A stretch of DNA of 64,000 nucleotides from Stemphylium vesicarium (Eukaryota > Ascomycota > Dothideomycetes > Pleosporales > Pleosporaceae), in the NCBI GenBank assembly GCA_004380135.1, contig QXCR01000106.1, positions 1 to 64,000 of the forward strand. The letters run 5' to 3'. Shown piece after piece: positions 57,734-64,000 of this stretch. Within the stretch, counting starts at the first letter, position 1, and the number at the start of each line of letters is the position of its first letter. Position numbers and translations under genes: made by a program. The notes below the pieces were generated by a model that was not told the DNA's origin, did no database searches, and worked only from the letters and a program-made list of their open reading frames with translations.

Positions 57734-59737
57734 ATGTCATCAATAAACGAATCACAAGACATTGAAAAGAGTCCGAACGGCTCAGAATATGCGCATCTCA
57801 CCAATGACGTGGTCCAAAGCTTCAGTTGGGAGAATGTTACTGTCACCGTCAAGGACCGAACTTCCAAACAGCCCATAGACATTCTCTCCAACGTGAGTGG
57901 CATACTGGAGGCCGGGGAGATACTCGCATTGATGGGCCCCAGTGGATCTGGAAAGACTACGCTACTCAACGTACTAGCTCATAGAGCTGCGATGCCCAAC
58001 GCTGAGATCAAACAAAATCTCTGTATCAATGGCACCCCGACGACGCTGGCATCTTTCCGCAAACTGAGCAGCTATGTCGAGCAAGAAGATGCCCTTGTGG
58101 GGTCTCTGACTGTTAGGGAGACGTTGCATTTCGCGGCTCAACTTGCGCTTCCCAGGTCCGTCTTAACTACACCATTACATCGCATCTCACTGACATCGAC
58201 ATGATAGCTCGATAAGTAAGGCTGCGAGAAAGGCCCGTATATCCAGTCTGCTAGCGTCGTTTGGTCTCCAGAACCAGGCCGATACTCTCATTGGAACACC
58301 CATCCGCAAGGGAGTATCCGGTGGACAAAAGCGACGCGTCAGCGTGGCCAGCCAACTCATCACCAGCCCGAAGATACTCTTTCTTGACGAGCCGACCAGC
58401 GGTTTGGATTCTGCGGCCAGCTACGAGGTGATGAAGTTCGTGAGGGATATTGCAAAGAAACACAAGGTTCTTGTCGTCGCCTCGATCCATCAGCCGTCCA
58501 CCACCACATTCGAACTATTTGATAAGCTCATGCTGTTGAGTAAGGGAAAGGTCGTGTACAATGGCGTAGTGAAGCAGCTAGGCGATTACTTTGCTGGCCT
58601 GGGATACCAAGTGAGTAGCATACATAACCTACAAGATGGTCCAGCAACTAACATGCTATCCCCAAGATGCCTCTATACACCAACCCCGCCGAATTCGCAA
58701 TCGACCTCGTAAACACAGATTTCAGCATTGACACCCAAGCCGCAACCCAACGCCTCACTCATCTCCACACTTCCTGGCACAACTCCCCCACCGCAAATGC
58801 TCTATCCAACCACCTCCGCACGCCCTCCACCAACACGACCACGCCTTTCATATCCCTCTCCTCCACCACCGCAAGCCCCTTCAGCATCCTGCTCACTCTA
58901 ACCCACCGCTCGCTAATAAAATCGCACCGCGACATCGTCGCCTACGGGATCAGGATCGCCATGTACATCGGCCTAGCCATAATGATGGGCACAGTCTGGC
59001 TGCGTCTCTCCGCCGTGCAATCCAACATCCAAGCCTTCACCAACGCCATTTTCTTCGGTGGCGCATTCATGTCCTTCATGGCCGTCGCCTACATCCCCGC
59101 CTACCTCGAGGACCTCTCCATCTACCGCAAAGAGCGCGCAAACGGACTCTACGGCCCCACGGCTTTCATGCTATCCAACTTCATCGTCGGCGTGCCGTTC
59201 TTGTTCCTCATTACCATTCTCTTCAGTGTGATTAGCTACTGGCTTGGGAACTTTCGCCCCACGGCCGACGGCTTCTGGACGTGGGTTCTGTGGCTGTTCC
59301 TCGACCTGCTGGCTGCCGAGTCGCTCGTTGTGCTGCTGTCTTCGCTCATCCCGATTTTCGTGGTCGCGCTTGCGGCAACGGCGTTTGCGAATGGCTTGTG
59401 GATGTGCGTGAATGGGTTTATGGTGCAGCCGGATACTCTCAACGTGTTCTGGCGCTACGTTTTCCACTATATTGATTATCAGGCGTATGTTTTCCGCGGC
59501 ATGATGGTGAATGAGTTTGGCAAGAGGAACTATGCTTGTGAGAGGTTGGTTGATGGCGGGTGTCAGTGCATGTATGCCAGTGCGCTGGAGGATCAGTGTG
59601 AGGTTGAGGGTAAGGCCGTGCTGGCTGTGTATGGGTTTGGAACTGGGAGTATGGGAAAGTATGTGGGGTATTTGCTTGTTATAGTTTTCGTGTATCGGGT
59701 GTTGGGCTGGGCGGTGTTATGGGCGAGGAAGCATTGA
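57734..59737 (+). CDS. ABCG (White-type) half-size ABC transporter
   Basis: Exons 57734-58155, 58208-58610 and 58667-59737 give 631 aa; phases match. One nucleotide-binding domain comes first: Walker A GPSGSGKTT (68-76), signature VSGGQ (177-181) and Walker B ILFLDEPT (197-204) with an H-loop in ASIHQPS. A six-helix ABC2-type membrane domain follows (LIKSHRDIVAYGIRIAMYIGL onward). A large extracellular loop near the end holds clustered Cys (YACERLVDGGCQCMYASALEDQC), typical of ABCG proteins. Order NBD-TMD marks an ABCG half-transporter, which works as a dimer exporting lipids, sterols or toxins of other organisms. It lies tail to tail with the SDR gene, 68 bp apart. Confidence 0.93.
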
Positions 59738-59805
59738 TAGGAGAGGGAGTATTCATGGTGTGGAGTTCGGTACATGTTGTCGTGTTTAATCCTGCGCCTT
59801 CATAC

Positions 59806-60704
59806 TTATCCATTAACGCTTGCACTTTTCGGCATCCCGATGCCGACTGCTGCCGTAGCACCCGCATCGACAGGCAACACCGCACCTGTGATCCATCTCG
59901 CATGGTCGCTGGCGAGGAACGTAACTGCACAAGCAGCATCCCAACCGTTACCCTCCGTACCCAACAAACTTCTTCCCTTTCTTGCTTCGCGAGCTTCCTC
60001 AGTCATACCTCCCGCGTACATCATAGGCGTATAAAGCATCTAACCCGTTAGCCAGAACACTCACTCCTCAAAACACGCGTACTCACACCAGGACAAACAC
60101 AATTCACCCTAATCCCGTCGGCAGCATGGTGTGCAGACATGGCCCTCGTCATATTCACCACCGCGCCCTTGGACGTTGGATACAACAAATGCGGGGTTCC
60201 CCCCTTCAAACCCGCAACCGACCCCATGTTGATGATACTCCCCTTGACCTCGCCCTCTTTCTTCTGCATAGCAGGCACACAATACTTGACCATCTGCACC
60301 ATACTGCTGACATTGATCTCCAGCCCCTTGGCCCAAGCACCCATATCAACATTCACGGCTGTTCCAGGCGGCCCTGCAACACCGACGTTATTGACGAGAA
60401 TATCCAGTCTGCCGAATTCTTGCAGCGCTATCTGGACGGCTGCGTCGCAGTCGCTTGCCTTTGTTACATCGGCCTTGATGGGCATGCCTTTCCCGCGATG
60501 AGGCTTCGAAGCTATCATTTCTGCTGTCTTCTCCGCCCAGGATAGATTCAGATCCAGGCACACGACGTTGCAGCCCTCGTTAGCGAGCATGATGGATATC
60601 GCGCGCCCGTTGCCGATGCCGTCGCCTGCGCAGCCGGCGCCTGTGACGATGGCGACTTTGCCTTTGAGACCGCGTAGTGGGGGCTCTGATGGTATTTCTG
60701 CCAT
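59806..60704 (-). CDS. short-chain dehydrogenase/reductase
   Basis: Exons 60704-60087 and 60039-59806 give 283 aa; the 47-nt intron has GTGAGT and a TGGCTAACG branch site. Classical SDR motifs: a TGAGCAGDGIG cofactor loop (21-31, with a two-residue longer loop than TGxxxGIG), NNVG (105-108, for NNAG), Ser162, and YPTSK with Tyr175 and Lys179. Asp51 at the end of beta-2 favours NAD(H). It should oxidise or reduce a small hydroxyl/keto compound in the cytosol. The C-terminal LPVDAGATAAVGI fits the family end. Divergent from the hydrolase gene at 61090. Confidence 0.92.
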
Positions 60705-61089
60705 TGCTGCTTTGGGAAATGCGGAGTTATTTCCAGGAGGAGTTAGGGGTGGGTGCGGCAGGTACGGCTTTCGGGGTCTCGGACAGTATGCAGGGAATAG
60801 TCAACGCGGCGTTCAGAGCGGGTGCGGCGGGGTCTTGAACAGTGTGCAGGGAATAGTCAACTCGGTGCTCGGGGCGCGGTTAAGACCGAGTAACGATCCA
60901 AGACGTCTACCTCGGTATATCGTGGGGTTGACGCTAGCGGGAACATGTAGATGTTGAGCTCACGGGGTAGTGTATTCGGCAATTGTGATAAATATTTGAA
61001 GATGCGTTTCCCCTCGTATAGATGAGTTGTAGCTCGCAGCAGCAAAGACAAGCCAGCGAATTGATCAAAAATCCTCTTTTAACATCATC
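60705..61089. promoter_or_regulatory. shared promoter region of SDR and hydrolase genes
   Basis: A 385-bp head-to-head spacer containing a two-copy 56-bp GC-rich tandem repeat close to the SDR start; it may serve both genes. Confidence 0.45.
60775..60888. repeat. imperfect 56-bp tandem repeat, two copies
   Basis: The unit from 60775 (GGTCTCGGACAGTATGCAGG...) recurs from 60831 (GGTCTTGAACAGTGTGCAGG...), both followed by GAATAGTCAAC and a GC-rich end. The two differ at several positions. It lies inside the divergent promoter. Confidence 0.7.
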
Positions 61090-62157
61090 ATGGCCTTGGA
61101 TTTCTCACAGTATGGCGGCCCCTCCGAGGAATGGCTGGCCGTGGAGCAGTCATTACCTGGAATGCCTTTCGACCAATTGATGGATCCAATCGCGCTCAGA
61201 ACAAATTTGAACGCTGAAAAGGACGCACGAGCCGCAGAAGCCATGAAGCTGTTCGCACCCCATGTGCAGACCAAAGACTACACGATACCTACTCGGGACG
61301 GGTCCACAATCGAAGCGCGAACCTATCGGTCCGTGAAGAAGGATGCATCCGACAAACTTCCGGTATATCTTTACTTCCATGGAGGAGGTTTCTTGTTAGG
61401 AACACTCAGCGGCGAGGATCCATTGAGCTCGCAGACTGCTATCAAGACCGGCTGTGTTGTGCTCAATGTGAACTACAGACACACACCGGAGCACCCGTTT
61501 CCTACGGCATGGAACGACACACATGACGCTTTGGCATGGCTGCACAAGAACATGGACGAGGTTGGAGGCGACCCGTCCAAGGTCATCGTCGGTGGCATCT
61601 CCGCGGGAGGTCAACTCGCGGCTTCCCTTGCACTGGAGCAGCACCTAGGAAAAAGCGACGTGATCAAAGGCCTACCCAAACTAGCCGGTCAGATCCTTAT
61701 GATCCCCTGCCTCGCAGCGCCAACAACGTACGACCAAGGACCAGGCAAGCAGCTCAAGTCCTCCTCCTACATCGAAAATGAAAACGCGCCTACACTCCCC
61801 AAGAAGGCCATCGATATGTTCACCGGCCTCTTGAAAGCAGGTACGCCTGACTTGAAAGACACCAAACTCAACATCGTGAACGCCACGCAGGAAGAGGTCA
61901 AGGGGTTGTCGCCGACGGTGTTCGGTATCGCTGGGATGGACCCGTTGCGTGATGAGGCGTTGCTGTATGCTAAGCTGCTGTCGGAAGCCGGTGTGCCGAC
62001 TGATATTACGCTATTTAAGGGCGTGCCGCATTCGTATAGGCGATTTGGGAAGGCGCTCAAGGCTTCGGAGCATTGGGATGAGTGCGTTGATGGAGGGATA
62101 TTGTGGGTTTTGTCGGGGCCGAAGGCTACTGGTAAGTTTGATGTGAAGTTGCCATGA
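61090..62157 (+). CDS. alpha/beta hydrolase, hormone-sensitive-lipase family
   Basis: Single exon, 355 aa. The oxyanion motif HGGGF is at residues 97-101, the nucleophile Ser171 in GGISAGG, the acid probably Asp284 in MDPLRDEA and His314 in VPHSYRRF. No signal peptide, so probably cytosolic. The family hydrolyses esters or lactones of small molecules; the substrate is unknown. Sharing a promoter with the SDR and lying near an ABCG exporter hints at one small pathway (inference). Confidence 0.9.
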   Translation: MALDFSQYGGPSEEWLAVEQSLPGMPFDQLMDPIALRTNLNAEKDARAAEAMKLFAPHVQTKDYTIPTRDGSTIEARTYRSVKKDASDKLPVYLYFHGGGFLLGTLSGEDPLSSQTAIKTGCVVLNVNYRHTPEHPFPTAWNDTHDALAWLHKNMDEVGGDPSKVIVGGISAGGQLAASLALEQHLGKSDVIKGLPKLAGQILMIPCLAAPTTYDQGPGKQLKSSSYIENENAPTLPKKAIDMFTGLLKAGTPDLKDTKLNIVNATQEEVKGLSPTVFGIAGMDPLRDEALLYAKLLSEAGVPTDITLFKGVPHSYRRFGKALKASEHWDECVDGGILWVLSGPKATGKFDVKLP

Positions 62158-62523
62158 GCTTGGGAGGAAAGTCAATGTTAGGTCCAATATTGTTTTTGTA
62201 CTTCGAGTCACAATCTGAGATACACGTGACCTTGCTTATGGAGGGGGCTGTGCCTATACGTGTTGCCCAATGAGATAGAGGCGCTAAAGTTAGAGTGTAA
62301 GGCAAGCCACTCTGGCCTCTTTCAGCCTGACCTCCTACACTACATTATGTTCTAATTATCGCGTGCCCAAAGCATTTACGATATCACCGGGTATCAAATG
62401 AAATGCTTTATTGTCTGCGAAAATTTTTACTTGGTTGCTACCGACGCGATCGACAGGACTGGCGCGGTTGTGACTGGAGTGGAGTGAGAATCTCTAAGGT
62501 ATAAACTATAGCAGGCGCGAACC
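62158..62523. other. intergenic region
   Basis: About 370 bp between the hydrolase gene and the HET pseudogene; AT-rich, no feature recognised. Confidence 0.5.
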
Positions 62524-64000
62524 ATGCGGCTGCTCCGCGTCAAGCTAGGCGAAGATGCCGAGAGCCACCTCGACATATCTCTGTGCGAATTCCTCGGTAG
62601 TGATACCCCCCGTATGCGATCCTCTCACACCGATGGAAAGACGAAGAGATACTCTACGTCGACATGGCAACACCTGACAGGACTGTCACGCGAAACAAGA
62701 AAGGGTATTCGAAATTGGAAACAACTTGCTGTCTTGCAATTTCGAGAGGACTCAAGTATATTTGGAGCGATACCTGCTGTATCGACAAAACCTCCAGCGC
62801 TGAGCTCTCCGAGGCCATCAACTCAATGTACAACTACTACATTGAGTCCGCTTGATGCATCGCCTACCTGGACGATGTGGAAATGGATCTGCGAGATGCT
62901 GGTGCCAGATCAGGAGCAGGCAGTCCTCTTTCTCAAGCTGCGTGGTTCTCGAGAGGATAGACCTCGCAAGAATTGATCGCGCCAAACGATCTGACTTTAT
63001 ATACGAAGATCTGGGACGAGATAGGGATCAAGGCTCAGTACTGTCACATAGTCTCCTTGGCCTCCGGTATCGATGAGATGGTGCTAATACAACGTGAAAT
63101 GGTGGAAACAGTAGGCATATCCGAAAAGATGTCATGGGCGGCACGAAGGGTCACAACACGACCCGAGGATGAAGCCTACTCTCTGATGGGACTCTTTGGG
63201 GTAAATATGCCGACTCTATACGGAGAGAGAAAAGGCAATACTTTTAGACGACTTCAGATTGAGATCATGCAAAGTACGACCGATCACACAATCCTTGCCT
63301 GGGAATGAGATACTTCCAACGGCGATATGTTAGCACCGGACGTTTCCTGCTTCTCGGGGGGGGAACACAGATTGCCAGCCAAGCACCTTTGAGACCATCC
63401 TCAGTCGAAACTTTTATGATCCCGGCAGCTCTCAACCCATCATGAGAGCGCAGGAGATGATGCCTGCATATTAAATGACGAATGCTGGACTCCGCATTCA
63501 GCTACCCGTTAGGTCCATAATCGGACACAAAACAATGTATTTCGCTTTCCTGGCTTGCAAGAACCAAAGAAAGCCAGAGCTCCTGGTCGCTATGTGCATT
63601 CGATGGTACGAGGGCTTCCATGAATATCCTCGATTCAGTAGGGAGGCTTTTCAGCAAGCGCCCACTATACAACTTGGAGGCAAGTATCCGCAAAGCTGTA
63701 ACTCCAATTGATTTCTGCTCACAATTAATATGGATCTCGAATCGTAAGCTTTATCGGCCTCCACCCACGACCTCAGCTTTACCATATCAAACAATGCGGA
63801 AGTTGCGATACCAAATATACATCAAAGCCAAAAACTCTTGGTCAATCGTCTTGAAGGGCAGTTTTTCAGAGGAGGTTACCCCGTCCTGCGAGAACCTGGC
63901 TTTCATGGCCCCGCTAGGCTCAAGCAAGATGACAGATGATCTCAAGAAATTTTATTCGAACAAATTCAAAGTTCAGCATGTCATCCGGGGCTCATTGTCA
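62524..64000 (+). pseudogene. HET-domain (heterokaryon incompatibility) gene, decayed, runs off the window
   Basis: It starts MRLLRVKLGEDAESHLDISL. At about 62610 a one-base frame change leads into the HET domain: AILSHRWKDEEILYVDMAT, GLKYIWSDTCCIDKTSSAEL and NSMYNYYIESA. A TGA follows at 62852-62854, then CIAYLDDVEMDL continues in the same frame. A TAG after WFSRG replaces the Trp of the usual GWTLQELIAP motif. The frame continues through DEAYSLMGLFGVNMPTLYGE to a TGA after ILAWE (63306-63308). Later HET C-terminal pieces appear at 63475-63711 and beyond to the window edge. HET proteins trigger cell death between incompatible fungi. At least one frameshift and three stops make this a pseudogene. 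Confidence 0.85.

Overview
The window looks like nuclear DNA of a filamentous ascomycete (Pezizomycotina, probably Dothideomycetes/Pleosporales). The evidence is genes with introns of about 45-60 nt using GTRNGT donors, CTRAC branch points and YAG acceptors; fungus-specific families (HET, helo/NACHT NLR-like, rhodopsin-like integral membrane protein, AA5 galactose oxidase, GH78); a lone 5S rRNA gene away from any rDNA array; and a hAT-type DNA transposon. The species assignment is inference.

Left part (1-27.3 kb) is accessory and partly decayed. It starts inside a hAT element that ends at 537, followed by a small two-exon gene, a broken trypsin-like protease gene and the 3' third of a GH78 rhamnosidase gene. 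An intact six-exon M13 metallopeptidase (4314-6899, minus) follows. From 8.3 to 20.7 kb six co-oriented loci (8291, 10731, 12173, 14916, 16646, 18545) form a tandem array of very divergent relatives. They share a core ending in a K-Y-Y-F / F-x3-L-x3-C signature, and three intact members end in a coiled coil plus a KR-rich tail. One locus is a pseudogene and the last carries two cores. I recognise no described family; this is the best candidate for an undescribed system. Beyond a conserved AP-2 mu gene lies a helo-like/NACHT NLR pseudogene (23041-27337), interrupted by a 1434-bp hAT relic with perfect 19-bp TIRs and a perfect 8-bp target duplication.

Middle part (27.8-45.3 kb) holds mostly single-gene functions: secreted galactose oxidase, F-box/LRR protein, DHA2-like MFS transporter, a 213-aa ORF, a rhodopsin-like pseudogene with two internal amber codons, a secreted SnoaL-like protein, a GPI-type S10 carboxypeptidase, a zinc-knuckle fragment, a broken F-box gene and a 5S rRNA gene.

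Right part (45.7-62.2 kb) is the conserved core: Vps18 (HOPS/CORVET), Ctr9 (Paf1 complex), Sec8 (exocyst), then an ABCG half-transporter, an SDR and an HSL-type hydrolase that may form a small metabolic group. The window closes in a HET-domain pseudogene. Broken recognition-type genes often carry isolated stop codons explicable by single C-to-T or G-to-A changes, as RIP-like mutation would produce. CDS coordinates below span first to last coding base; exons are listed in the evidence and were inferred by eye from splice signals and reading phase.
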